NCBI RefSeq assembly: GCF_900114995.1
Contig: NZ_FOUX01000007.1
Location: 186,001 to 250,000, forward strand
From: Chitinophaga sp. YR627
GTDB taxonomy: Bacteria > Bacteroidota > Bacteroidia > Chitinophagales > Chitinophagaceae
Reading direction: 5' to 3'
Length of the DNA stretch: 64,000 bases
Part shown: positions 9,914 through 17,836 of the stretch, piece by piece
Numbering within the stretch: position 1 is the first letter of the stretch
Layout of the letters: the number at the start of each line of letters is the position of its first letter
Notes under the pieces: generated by a model
Told to the model about the DNA's origin: nothing
Seen by the model: the letters and a program-made list of their open reading frames with translations, nothing else
Database searches by the model: none
Made by a program: the position numbers and the translations under genes

Positions 9914-9921
9914 CAAATGTA
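9914..9921 (-). promoter_or_regulatory. -7 promoter element (TACATTTG)
   Basis: On the minus strand the sequence TACATTTG fits the Bacteroidota -7 consensus TAnnTTTG and lies 26 bases upstream of the GyrI-like start. A -33 TTG is present but at shorter spacing than usual. Confidence 0.45.
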
Positions 9922-10206
9922 GCAGGAGGAAGTGACAACCCTATGTCAGTAGTGTTTATTCTATAGTGATGCTTCGGTAGTGCTGGCTTTTGAACGCAGC
10001 ATTAACGGAGAGTAACTATAGTCAGACTATTGGATAGCCCAAATTTCCTGTAATTGACTGACCATTCGCAGCAAAAATACCGGACATTTTCGTTAAATTT
10101 AGATATTGCAGAGAATTCCACTTAAACCCGCCCATCTCCATTGCCAGCGCAATATTACGTTTATACCCGACGTATATTTTTTTCATTACCACTAAATTGA
10201 AAACCC
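9922..10206. other. Intergenic region between divergent genes
   Basis: This region separates the leftward GyrI-like gene from the rightward GH43 gene and must hold the GH43 promoter. I see no open frame or long inverted repeat in it. It turns AT-rich just before the GH43 start. Confidence 0.5.
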
Positions 10207-11670
10207 ATGAGAAAACCTGATCAAAATTACACCAGATTACTGCTGTATGCAGTCGTAGTTAGTATGTGTATCTGTGCCTGTTCGCATGATAATAATTTAC
10301 ATCGTCCATCTGCCATAGCTGTTGCTGATCCTGATGCCAATCCGGTAGTTTTTGCCGCCCTTGATCTGATGAGCGGAAACCCTGTTTTACCGGTTCCTAC
10401 AGCCGATCCTGACATCATTTATGCCAATGGTAAGTATTACGTCTATACTACGGCTATTGGGCCTAATAATAGCCAATTTCACGCTTATTCTTCCGCTGAT
10501 CTGCTCAGCTGGAATGATGAAGGTATTGTGCTGGATTTGAATAACGTCAGCTGGGCACATACGGGGGGATGGGCACCATCAGTAGTGGTCCGTAATGGCA
10601 ATTTCTATATGTATTTTACGGCTGCCAAGAAAATAGGGGTTGCGGTAAGCACGAGTCCAACAGGACCGTTTATAGACCGGGGAAGTGCCCTGGCTACGGG
10701 AGATGGTACTGATCCTATTGACCCGATGGCCTTTATTGATACAGACGGACAGGCCTACCTGTACTGGGGTAATACTACATTGAATATCCAGCGGCTGAAT
10801 AATGACATGATATCACTGACCGGTACCCGCAGTCATGATAAGCCATCCAATTATTTTGAAGCACCTTATATGATAAAACGAAATGGTATCTATTACTTCA
10901 TGTATTCCATTAATGATTACAGGAATGATGATTACCATGTAGAGTATGCAACAGCCAGCGGTCCTATGGGGCCATGGACCTACAAAGGACGCATTACTTC
11001 CCCATCAGGCCCTGTGAAGGGACCGGGTCATAATGCGGTGATCCGAAAGGCAGGTTGCAGTGATGAATATTATTTTGTCTACCACCGCAGAACAAGCACC
11101 AATGTCGATGAAAGGCAGGTCGCTATCGACCGGTTATTTTTTGATGGTGCGGGGAATATCCTGCCGGTCAATATCACCAATTCAGGTGTGGTGAAATATG
11201 ATGGGATCTGTTATACGCCTAATCCTGTACCAGATGGACAATACGTTGTCAGGTCAAAGGTCAATACGACTGCAGGAGCGGGTCTATATCTCGATATTGC
11301 AGGATGCGCCACTGGCAATGCGGATGTAAGAACATGGACACGAACCAATTGCGATGGTCAGAAGTGGACATTTACCTATCAGAATAATGGTTATTATAAG
11401 ATTATTTCCGCATTACCGAATCATAAGGCACTGGACCTAAATGCCTGTGGCCTGGACAGAGGGGCGAATATTCAGGTATGGGATGTGTTGTCAAATGACT
11501 GCCAGTTGTGGCGGCTTGAAGCAACTGGTAACGGATATTACCGGATCATGGCGAAAGGCAGTAATAACGTGATGGATGTGGCCAATAGTGATCCTACACC
11601 GGGAGCGGATGTACGGTCGTGGACCTGGAATGGCGCTGATGCACAGTTGTGGAAACTGGAAACCCCTTAA
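10207..11670 (+). CDS. GH43-type lipoprotein with C-terminal ricin-type lectin domain
   Basis: This 487-residue protein begins with a lipoprotein signal (Cys in CICACSHD). Residues 60-330 form a five-bladed propeller of the GH43/GH117 type. The expected triad is visible: base D67 in TADPDI, pKa-modulating D172 in IDPMAF, and acid E218 in YFEAPYM. Such enzymes cleave alpha-arabinofuranosides, beta-xylosides or related linkages. Residues 345-487 are a ricin-B trefoil (CBM13-like) with repeated QxW-like units (GQKWTF, CQLWRLE, AQLWKLE), which would bind sugar. The enzyme is probably displayed on the cell surface. It is a single gene not joined to a Sus pair, so its substrate is open. Confidence 0.85.
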   Translation: MRKPDQNYTRLLLYAVVVSMCICACSHDNNLHRPSAIAVADPDANPVVFAALDLMSGNPVLPVPTADPDIIYANGKYYVYTTAIGPNNSQFHAYSSADLLSWNDEGIVLDLNNVSWAHTGGWAPSVVVRNGNFYMYFTAAKKIGVAVSTSPTGPFIDRGSALATGDGTDPIDPMAFIDTDGQAYLYWGNTTLNIQRLNNDMISLTGTRSHDKPSNYFEAPYMIKRNGIYYFMYSINDYRNDDYHVEYATASGPMGPWTYKGRITSPSGPVKGPGHNAVIRKAGCSDEYYFVYHRRTSTNVDERQVAIDRLFFDGAGNILPVNITNSGVVKYDGICYTPNPVPDGQYVVRSKVNTTAGAGLYLDIAGCATGNADVRTWTRTNCDGQKWTFTYQNNGYYKIISALPNHKALDLNACGLDRGANIQVWDVLSNDCQLWRLEATGNGYYRIMAKGSNNVMDVANSDPTPGADVRSWTWNGADAQLWKLETP

Positions 11671-11699
11671 TAATGCCCGGGGATTTGCTACTTTTGGGG

Positions 11700-12236
11700 A
11701 TGTTTTTACCATTTAAATCAGCCGCAGTATTCTGTGGCTCTAAATTCGGTCTTGATCCTATTTTTGCGCAACATGCGGCCAGTCTTGGAAAGTTGTTAGC
11801 TCAACATGAGGTGACGCTTGTTTATGGAGGCGGTAATAGTGGTCTGATGGGAGTAGTTGCAAATGAAGTATTGGATAATGCCGGACAGGCCGTAGGAGTG
11901 ATGCCGGATCTGTTAATTCAAAGGGAGTTCAGGCATGACAGGTTAACGCAATTACACGTGGTGGAGGATATGCATGCGAGGAAAAAGCTGATGTACAGTT
12001 TAGCAGAAGCAGTGATCATTCTGCCAGGTGGTATTGGCACATTTGATGAGATGATAGAGGTGATGGCCTGGAACAGCCTGAGCATTCACAATAAGAAAAT
12101 CTTTGTTATTAATTCTAACGGCTTTTTTGATCTGTTTATCCAGCAGGTGCAGAAGCTGCGGGAAAATGGATTTCTATACTCAGATGTATCGGAAGCATTT
12201 ATCGTAGTGGATGCACCCGAAATGATCTTCAGTTGA
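11700..12236 (+). CDS. LOG-family protein (cytokinin riboside 5'-monophosphate phosphoribohydrolase type)
   Basis: The protein carries the LOG/TIGR00730 signature: VFCGSKFG at the N-terminus, LVYGGGNSGLMG in the middle and the conserved PGGIGTFDEM catalytic loop. Family members hydrolyse nucleoside 5'-monophosphates to a free base and ribose 5-phosphate. I chose the ATG at 11700 (MFLPFKSAAV) because related proteins begin just before the first strand. The longer frame begins with GTG at 11649 inside the GH43 gene, and another ATG lies at 11673. The product is 178 residues. A strong hairpin follows the gene. Confidence 0.87.
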   Translation: MFLPFKSAAVFCGSKFGLDPIFAQHAASLGKLLAQHEVTLVYGGGNSGLMGVVANEVLDNAGQAVGVMPDLLIQREFRHDRLTQLHVVEDMHARKKLMYSLAEAVIILPGGIGTFDEMIEVMAWNSLSIHNKKIFVINSNGFFDLFIQQVQKLRENGFLYSDVSEAFIVVDAPEMIFS

Positions 12237-12242
12237 TAGGAC

Positions 12243-12281
12243 CTTTACAATTATGCAACAACCTGTTGCATAATTGTAAAG
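12243..12281. terminator. Bidirectional hairpin terminator
   Basis: Two perfectly complementary 18-base arms (12243-12260 and 12264-12281) flank a three-base ACC loop. The hairpin lies between the convergent LOG and isomerase-like genes and can end transcription from both sides, although neither side has a long T-tract. Confidence 0.75.
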
Positions 12282-12308
12282 ATGATCTGAATGCTTTATC
12301 AGGGACTA

Positions 12309-13202
12309 TTATACCAGTTTCTGTAGATTTTTTTTGAAGTACTGAATACTCTCTGCAATACTATTCATCGCATCGCCGGTTTTGAAATTACTGCCTTGTT
12401 CCAGGAAATAATACTTCATCCCCGAATGTTTGACATGTTTCAGTATCGGTTTGTAGTCTATCACGCCGTTCCCTAATTCTGTATAGTCGTGCGATACGCG
12501 GTCCATATCTTTGATATGCCACATCTCAAAACGGCCGGGTTGTTTATTGAAATAGTATTCAGGAGTATGTTTTGATGCACGAACTACCCAATACAGGTCT
12601 ATTTGCAGTTTCACCAATGCGGGATCGGTTTCTTCCATGATGATATCGTAGCCGTTCTTTCCCTCGAAATCAATAAACTCATATTCATGGTTATGATAGG
12701 CCAGTGTAAGTCCGGCCTTTTTAACGTGTTCACCGATAAGATTCAGTTTAGACGTCAGTGACCTGAATTTTTCCAGGGACCTGTCTTCAGGAGGCAGCCA
12801 GGGCCAGGTGATATATGCCTGACCAAGGGCTAAAGCACCGGTGATACATTCGTCTACATGATTCAGCAACTCTTTTTCCGGACTATTGTTAAAACGGTAC
12901 AGATCATAATGCCCACTTGATGTAGACAGGCCTAAATCAGCCAGCAGGCTTTTCAGCTCCTTGTTGGGAAGGCCGTAATAGCTTAGGCCTTTATCGCCGA
13001 TACCATAGGTTTCCAGGTCCTGGTAGCCCATTTTGGCGACTCTTTTCAGCGTATTTTCCGGGTCTTTGTCCATGGCTTCACGAATAGTGAAGAGCTGCAG
13101 ACCGAGCTTAAATTTAGCTACCGGAATGTTTGGTAGGGTGTCTGGTAAGAGGGCAAAAGTTGTGAGTGCACCAGCGCTTTTAATGAAATCTCTACGGTTC
13201 AT
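12309..13202 (-). CDS. Exported TIM-barrel sugar phosphate isomerase/epimerase-like protein
   Basis: This 297-residue protein starts with a twin-arginine-like signal (MNRRDFIKSAGALTTFALLP) and then has the xylose-isomerase-like TIM barrel of the AP endonuclease 2 superfamily. Metal-site residues expected for the family are visible in LAYHNHEYEF, in KLQIDLYW, in MWHIKDMD and near the C-terminal LEQG. Bacteroidota encode many such exported proteins in sugar-catabolic contexts; the reaction is usually unknown. The gene is monocistronic, bounded by a hairpin on its 3' side. Confidence 0.82.
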   Translation of the reverse strand: MNRRDFIKSAGALTTFALLPDTLPNIPVAKFKLGLQLFTIREAMDKDPENTLKRVAKMGYQDLETYGIGDKGLSYYGLPNKELKSLLADLGLSTSSGHYDLYRFNNSPEKELLNHVDECITGALALGQAYITWPWLPPEDRSLEKFRSLTSKLNLIGEHVKKAGLTLAYHNHEYEFIDFEGKNGYDIIMEETDPALVKLQIDLYWVVRASKHTPEYYFNKQPGRFEMWHIKDMDRVSHDYTELGNGVIDYKPILKHVKHSGMKYYFLEQGSNFKTGDAMNSIAESIQYFKKNLQKLV

Positions 13203-13295
13203 AGACGTGGGTTCGCTTTGTCACTATATTCGTAACTATTTGTCACAAAAGCAAGCGAACTACCAGATTTCTATGGTGTTTTTTACGGCTTCTTT

Positions 13296-13817
13296 TCAAG
13301 TGGTCTGCATATTGGTACTAAAGCCCAGTCTTACCTTCATTTCTTCCAGTACGTTGAAGATGATCGGACAGGTGCCGTAATGCATCATCATGGAAAATAG
13401 TCTGTTGGTAAATTGCGGGAGATGCAGTCCGGGGAATTCCCGGCAACCGGCAAACCGGTGCTCATATATGGTACACATGCTGTTCTCCAGAAAGTGGCAG
13501 GGAATTTTGTTAATCACCATCATGCTATTATTTACCCCGGTCTCAATATAGCTGTCGATTACATCCGCTTCTGTCCGGTTAAGGTGTGCTGCCAGCCGGG
13601 TCACTTCATCCGGTTCCACATTGATCATGAGAGAGCGGCAGCAGTTACCGCAGGCCGTACAATCGATCTGAGGCGTAACAAGTGCATCGAGTTCCTGCAC
13701 AAGTTGATCTATATCATCAGCTGGCTGAGATTTTAAATATGATTTAAAAGACTGATTTTCAGCTTCCTTTTGCTGTGCGATGGCCGCAATTTCGGCGAGA
13801 TTTGCATTCATTTTCAA
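13296..13817 (-). CDS. YkgJ-family cysteine-cluster protein
   Basis: This 173-residue protein has the conserved cysteine cluster of YkgJ/zinc- or iron-chelating domains: CTACGNCCRS near residues 54-63, then CHFL and MCTIYEHRFAGCREFP about 40 residues later. These cysteines are expected to bind a metal or an Fe-S cluster; the physiological role of the family is not established. The gene stands alone, 28 bases upstream of the alpha/beta hydrolase stop on the same strand. The sequence begins at a good ATG (13817). Confidence 0.8.
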   Translation of the reverse strand: MKMNANLAEIAAIAQQKEAENQSFKSYLKSQPADDIDQLVQELDALVTPQIDCTACGNCCRSLMINVEPDEVTRLAAHLNRTEADVIDSYIETGVNNSMMVINKIPCHFLENSMCTIYEHRFAGCREFPGLHLPQFTNRLFSMMMHYGTCPIIFNVLEEMKVRLGFSTNMQTT

Positions 13818-13845
13818 GCCGCAAAGATAGGATATAATCCTGGTC

Positions 13846-14721
13846 TCATTTCAAAAAACCTGCTATCAGCCGGGCTATTTCCTGTGGTTGTTCTGCCATA
13901 AGAAAATGGCCGCTGTCTTTAACTTCCTCCACTTTTACGTCAGTTGCGAACTTTGTGAGGGATGATGTTAGCAGCTGATAGCTGTTGCTACAGGCGATCC
14001 CCAGAACAGGTGTACTAATTGGTGCATAGGTTTTAATATCCTGTATATCCTGGGTAAATGCCTGATACCAGGCATTGGAGGCCCGGATAGCTTCCGGCTG
14101 ATTGTACGCCTGGCTATAAACAGCTCTGTCGAAAGCACTAAGGTTATTGGCGTCTTTTAGCATGGTGTTAAAGATCCAGTCTATCACCAGGTGCATTCTA
14201 TCTGCCAGCAAGGCTTCCGGCAGTTCTTTTACCTGATTAAAAGCCAGCCACCAGGGGTAGGTATAATTTAAACCAGGTATAGGCAGCATGGGTAACTGAT
14301 ACATGGAATCGTCCGGATGAGGAGTGTCCAGCATGATCAATTTACCGGTAGCAGCAGGATAGCTGGCAGCGAAGCTGAAGGCTATGTGCGCGCCAATGTC
14401 ATGTCCACAGATATGCACTTTTTCATACTGTAATAGCTGTATCAGTTCATATAGATCCCTGCCCATGTTTTTCTTATCATAACCAGCTGATGGTTTATCT
14501 GAACTACCCATTCCTCTTATATCCACCACTATTACATTATAATGCGAAGAGAGCAGCGGCATTACTTTATGATATGCCCACCATGTCTCCGGCCATCCGG
14601 GAATTAAGATCAATGGTTCTCCTTTACCACCCTGTACATAGTGCAATCTGACCCCATTCACCACGGCATATTTATTTTCAAAACCAGGCAGGTTTTGCAG
14701 TAATTCATGATCCGAATACAT
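13846..14721 (-). CDS. Alpha/beta hydrolase, haloalkane dehalogenase/epoxide hydrolase-like
   Basis: An alpha/beta hydrolase with an Asp nucleophile: D108 in CGHDIGAHIAF, the oxyanion segment PGWPETWW, the strand VIVVDIRGMGSSDKP and a C-terminal catalytic His in KDSGHFLMAEQP. An Asp nucleophile in this position is characteristic of epoxide hydrolases and haloalkane/haloacetate dehalogenases. I take the ATG at 14721 (291 residues); the longer frame begins with TTG at 14757. It is transcribed away from a MerR regulator gene, with a small palindrome between them, so MerR control is likely. Substrate unknown. Confidence 0.82.
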   Translation of the reverse strand: MYSDHELLQNLPGFENKYAVVNGVRLHYVQGGKGEPLILIPGWPETWWAYHKVMPLLSSHYNVIVVDIRGMGSSDKPSAGYDKKNMGRDLYELIQLLQYEKVHICGHDIGAHIAFSFAASYPAATGKLIMLDTPHPDDSMYQLPMLPIPGLNYTYPWWLAFNQVKELPEALLADRMHLVIDWIFNTMLKDANNLSAFDRAVYSQAYNQPEAIRASNAWYQAFTQDIQDIKTYAPISTPVLGIACSNSYQLLTSSLTKFATDVKVEEVKDSGHFLMAEQPQEIARLIAGFLK

Positions 14722-14783
14722 CTGAATATCTTTTATTAAAATCAATTGTCGGATCAAACTTAAATAATACTTTTGGTACTGGA

Positions 14784-14800
14784 AACTATACAGTATACTT
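14784..14800. promoter_or_regulatory. Candidate MerR operator
   Basis: An 11-base perfect palindrome, TATACAGTATA (14787-14797), flanked by partly symmetric AA/TT bases, lies in the short gap between the divergent hydrolase and MerR genes. MerR proteins bind dyads inside promoters. The assignment is by position only. Confidence 0.4.
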
Positions 14801-14822
14801 CATAGTTCATATATTTTTTTAA

Positions 14823-15182
14823 ATGAGATTAATTAACCAGCTTTCAAAGGAGACAGGCATCCCGATCGGCACCATCCGTTTTTATGAGAAGTCAGGACTT
14901 ATCAATGGAGAGAAGAAGCCGGAAGTAAAGACCAACAACTATGTTTATTATGGCGATGATGTGATAGATAAACTGCGGTTTATACAAATGGCTAAAGCGG
15001 TAGGATTTACGTTGAATGAGATTAAAGAGGTGGTTGATGCGTGGTATCTGAAAAAGATCAGTAAAAAAGCGCAGCTTGAAGTGCTGAATAAAAAGCTATT
15101 GCAGATTGATGAGAAGATACAGGAGTTGCATGCGATGAAGAAACAGATAGCTGTTTGTAAGGAGAATATTGAGAGGCGGTAG
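14823..15182 (+). CDS. MerR-family transcriptional regulator
   Basis: This 119-residue protein has the full MerR layout: an N-terminal winged helix (LSKETGIPIGTIRFYEKSGL), a second wing helix (YYGDDVIDKLRFIQMAKAVGFTL) and a long C-terminal dimerisation helix ending in a lysine-rich tail. There is a single Cys near residue 112 and no metal-binding loop, so it is not a classic metal sensor. It is divergent from the alpha/beta hydrolase and probably controls it and itself. The inducer is unknown. Confidence 0.85.
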   Translation: MRLINQLSKETGIPIGTIRFYEKSGLINGEKKPEVKTNNYVYYGDDVIDKLRFIQMAKAVGFTLNEIKEVVDAWYLKKISKKAQLEVLNKKLLQIDEKIQELHAMKKQIAVCKENIERR

Positions 15183-15618
15183 AGAAAGAGTGTACTCTTT
15201 ATGAAATATGAGTTCTCTTCTGGAGATACTGATTATGCAGAATTTGATATGTAATAAATAAAAGACTACTGGCCTGCTTAAACGAATGCTATTGTCATGT
15301 GTTCTATTTTAATAGTGTTAAGGCAGTTTGTTCATTCCTCCCAAATATGATAGTAATTTATTCAGTTTCTGTTCATCTTTCCTGAATTATACCTGAACAT
15401 GCTGTTTTATTTAGTTTTGATAATACACCAGTGAATGTGAGTGCCTGAATGCAGTAAATTCTCTCATCTCAATATTTTCTGATTCCAGGACATAGTACTT
15501 CTGGTTGTTTCCTTGTTTTCAGTTGGCTTCTGGCACTGACCCCATATTATAGAGGGGCAGGTGCGTTGCGTGTATTTTTTAATTTACATTTTCTGTTAAC
15601 TAAAATAAAATTACCCTC
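15183..15618. other. Intergenic region without a recognisable gene
   Basis: This stretch is AT-rich. It contains only a 17-codon open frame starting at about 15200, which I do not consider a gene, and no clear hairpin. It precedes the decayed toxin gene and may be further degraded sequence. Confidence 0.5.
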
Positions 15619-15963
15619 GTAGTAGATATTACTTTTTCGGATAAAAAATTAGAAGAATTGGCTAATAATGACCGGAAACGTTTGAAGGAGTTTGGCAAGC
15701 TCCGGTCGGAGAAGATCAGGATCAGATTGGCACAATTAAGAGATGCGGAAAATCTTGAAGAAGTAAGACATCTGCCTGGTAATTTTTATGAACTTACGAA
15801 CAACAGGAAAGGGCAGTGGGCGTGCGACCTGGATCAACCTTACAGGTTGGTATTTACACTTCGTGAGAAACTTATCCAGGCCAGTAAGCAAGGTTAATAT
15901 ATCTGGATGGAAATTACAGGTGTAGAAGTCAGGGAAATCGTCAATTATCACAAAGAGAAATAG
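15619..15963 (+). pseudogene. HigB/RelE-type toxin, decayed (no start codon, in-frame stop)
   Basis: Reading from 15619 gives VVDITFSDKKLEELANNDRK, then a HigB-like body (KIRIRLAQLRDAENL, FYELTNNRKGQWACDL, QPYRLVF), a TAA at 15895-15897, and then in the same frame YIWMEITGVEVREIVNYHKE up to a TAG at 15961. This tail matches the usual end of HigB/RelE toxins, so the TAA is an internal nonsense codon. No ATG, GTG or TTG precedes the conserved N-terminus: GTA GTA stands where the start should be, and the first TTG (15658) would delete the first strand. The toxin is therefore probably dead. It lies two bases ahead of the HigA-like gene. Confidence 0.7.
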
Positions 15964-15965
15964 TA

Positions 15966-16880
15966 ATGACAAAGCAAAATCGATACTTTCCGCAAACAGT
16001 TCCACATCCGGGAGAAACCTTGAAAGAGAAACTTGCTGAAATGGTCATGGGGCCAAAAGAATTTGCTCTCCGTACAGGAAAGCCAGAAAAAACAATAATA
16101 GCGGTTATTAATGGAGACAGTTCGATTACCCCTGACATGGCTGTTCAATTTGAGAGCGTTACAAGGATACCCGCTAATTTTTGGATGAATCATCAAAGAA
16201 GCTACGACGAATTCATAGCAAGGAAAAAAAGACAGGCTGTCATTCAGGAAGCCGTAGGATGGGCTAAGCAATTTCCTTTGGCAGAAATGATAAGAAAAGG
16301 CTGGTTACCGCCTGTAACTACTATACAGGAAAAAACAACGGAAATGCTCACCTTTTTCGGATTCTCTACTCACACGGCGTGGGAGGATTACTATTTTAAT
16401 CAGCAACTTAAAGTAGCTTTCCGGATTTCTCTTGCGCAAACTATCGAATCATATGCTATTTCTGCATGGCTTCGTAAAGGAGAACTACAGGCAATGGAAT
16501 TAGCGGCAAAAAGTTATTCAGAAAAGAAATTCAAAGAAGCGCTGCCAGTCTTGAAAGCAATGAAGGAAAATAATCCTTGCGGGTTTTTAGATCAGTTACG
16601 GGACATTTGTCTGGAGGCAGGTGTTAAAGTTGTACATACTTCCCGTATAAACAAAGCTCCTATAAGTGGTTCAACGCGATGGATAAATGATACGCCATTC
16701 ATTCAGTTAACAGAACAGTATAAAGATAATAACGACTTTTGGTTTACCTTTTTTCATGAAGCAGGACATATTCTCTTACATGGAAAAAAAGATATTTTCC
16801 TGGAGAAAGTAGAGTATTCTGATAAGGACCTTATCAAAGAAAAAGAAGCAGATGAATTTGCTACAAAGTGGATGTCCTAG
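15966..16880 (+). CDS. HigA-type antitoxin with ImmA/IrrE metallopeptidase domain, apparently 3'-truncated
   Basis: The first ~75 residues are a HigA-type Xre helix-turn-helix (PHPGETLKEKLAEMVMGPKE, then RIPANFW). The rest carries an ImmA/IrrE zinc-peptidase motif: H264-E265-A-G-H268 and a third ligand region around KEKEADEFAT. Proteins of this design pair with HigB toxins; the peptidase part may cleave a partner protein. The product is 304 residues and ends only a few residues after the EADEF helix, where relatives normally continue for several tens of residues. The stop is six bases from the end of the convergent HxlR gene, which suggests a deletion junction. Confidence 0.75.
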   Translation: MTKQNRYFPQTVPHPGETLKEKLAEMVMGPKEFALRTGKPEKTIIAVINGDSSITPDMAVQFESVTRIPANFWMNHQRSYDEFIARKKRQAVIQEAVGWAKQFPLAEMIRKGWLPPVTTIQEKTTEMLTFFGFSTHTAWEDYYFNQQLKVAFRISLAQTIESYAISAWLRKGELQAMELAAKSYSEKKFKEALPVLKAMKENNPCGFLDQLRDICLEAGVKVVHTSRINKAPISGSTRWINDTPFIQLTEQYKDNNDFWFTFFHEAGHILLHGKKDIFLEKVEYSDKDLIKEKEADEFATKWMS

Positions 16881-16886
16881 CCTGAC

Positions 16887-17240
16887 TTACCTTCCCACAA
16901 TTTCCTTCCTATGTTTAATTCCCCATTCCGTCAGATTATTAATGATCGTCTGCAGGGTTTTACCATGCTCCGTAAGTTCATACATCACCGTTACAGGTTG
17001 CGTATCCAAAACGATCCGTCTGATCAGTTTATTTACTTCCAGTTCTTTTAACTCCTTACTCAGCATCTTGTTTGATATACCGTCTACATCGTTCAAAACG
17101 TCAGAAAATCTTCTTTGTTTGTAATAACAAATAGATGAAATGATAGGTATTTTCCACTTTCCGTTCAGTACATCCATTGAGTCCTGAACAGCCATCATTT
17201 CTCTTTTGTGTTCTTCTCCCTGAGCATTCCTGCACTCCAT
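16887..17240 (-). CDS. HxlR-family transcriptional regulator (first copy)
   Basis: This 117-residue winged-helix protein has the HxlR signature: VLNGKWKIPIISSI, then RRFSDVLNDVDGISNKMLSK as the recognition region, and the wing YELTEHGKTLQTII. Cys3 (MECRNA) sits at the N-terminal position that acts as a redox or electrophile sensor in several HxlR regulators. Its own promoter region contains a large dyad (17263-17293) that overlaps a TAnnTTTG element, so autorepression is likely. The same dyad recurs upstream of the SDR gene at 35989, suggesting that this regulator also controls that enzyme. Confidence 0.87.
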   Translation of the reverse strand: MECRNAQGEEHKREMMAVQDSMDVLNGKWKIPIISSICYYKQRRFSDVLNDVDGISNKMLSKELKELEVNKLIRRIVLDTQPVTVMYELTEHGKTLQTIINNLTEWGIKHRKEIVGR

Positions 17241-17262
17241 AAGGTTAATTTATTACTTTCTG

Positions 17263-17293
17263 GTTACTTTTCGTTACAAAGTTACTAAAGTAA
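17263..17293 (-). promoter_or_regulatory. HxlR-type operator and -7 promoter element
   Basis: Inverted arms TTACTTT and AAAGTAA flank a GTTAC-rich core. On the minus strand TAACTTTG (17277-17284) matches the TAnnTTTG -7 element for the HxlR gene and lies inside the dyad. The sequence is nearly the same as 35912-35944. Confidence 0.6.
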
Positions 17294-17339
17294 ATTACAA
17301 GATGCTAACTTTACTATTCAGTAACTATTCATGACAATA

Positions 17340-17744
17340 TTATTGATATAGGGTCTCAAATTTATCCTTCCATTCTTCATGCCAGTCCAGAAATGCCAGC
17401 AGCGGACCGGACAAACTCCGCCCAAATTCGGTCAGTGAATATTCAACCCTTGGCGGTACTTCAGGATATACCTTCCGTTCTACCATCTTCAGACTGATCA
17501 GCTTTTTAAGTGATTCATTCAGCATTTTATGAGAGATGCCATTGATCTGCTGCAATAATTCACTGTTCCGTTTGGTATCCTGCATCAGCGATACCACGAC
17601 TAACAGGTTCCATTTATTGGCGAATATGGAACAGCAGTCATAGAGTATACTATGCTTATATGCATCCGGTCCTGCGGATATTTTTTCCTGCAGGGCTGTA
17701 AATCTTTCAAATTTTTTTTTGTTGTCATCCATTGTCTGGCTCAT
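17340..17744 (-). CDS. HxlR-family transcriptional regulator (second copy)
   Basis: This 134-residue HxlR protein is recognisable from SIFANKWNLLVVVSL, the recognition helix INGISHKMLNESLKKLI and the wing VEYSLTEFGRSLSGPL. Two adjacent cysteines (YDCCS) near the start of the domain could sense thiol stress. The gene is divergent from the ketopantoate-reductase-like gene with a perfect 14-base palindrome in the gap, the common arrangement for an HxlR regulator and its target enzyme. It differs clearly from the HxlR gene downstream. Confidence 0.86.
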   Translation of the reverse strand: MSQTMDDNKKKFERFTALQEKISAGPDAYKHSILYDCCSIFANKWNLLVVVSLMQDTKRNSELLQQINGISHKMLNESLKKLISLKMVERKVYPEVPPRVEYSLTEFGRSLSGPLLAFLDWHEEWKDKFETLYQ

Positions 17745-17792
17745 TTCTAACTACGAAGTGCTTAAGGGACGGCGGCGTTCCTACTTTTCACA

Positions 17793-17806
17793 AACTAATA
17801 TTAGTT
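17793..17806. promoter_or_regulatory. Perfect 14-base palindrome, candidate HxlR operator
   Basis: AACTAATATTAGTT lies in the 92-base gap between the divergent second HxlR gene and the reductase gene at 17837, 31 bases before the latter. Position and symmetry suggest an operator for both genes. Confidence 0.45.
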
Positions 17807-17836
17807 CTAATTTAGCGACCATACTACAATAAGCCA

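Noticed and set aside
11689-11696. TACTTTTG resembling a TAnnTTTG promoter ahead of the LOG gene
   Set aside because: Transcription would begin downstream of the chosen ATG, and no -33 element stands at the right distance.
11649-11699. Longer start of the LOG-family gene
   Set aside because: The upstream start is GTG inside the GH43 coding region; relatives begin near MFLPFKSAAV at 11700.
14722-14757. N-terminal extension of the alpha/beta hydrolase
   Set aside because: It begins with TTG and would overlap the intergenic promoter zone shared with the MerR gene; the ATG at 14721 gives a normal family start.
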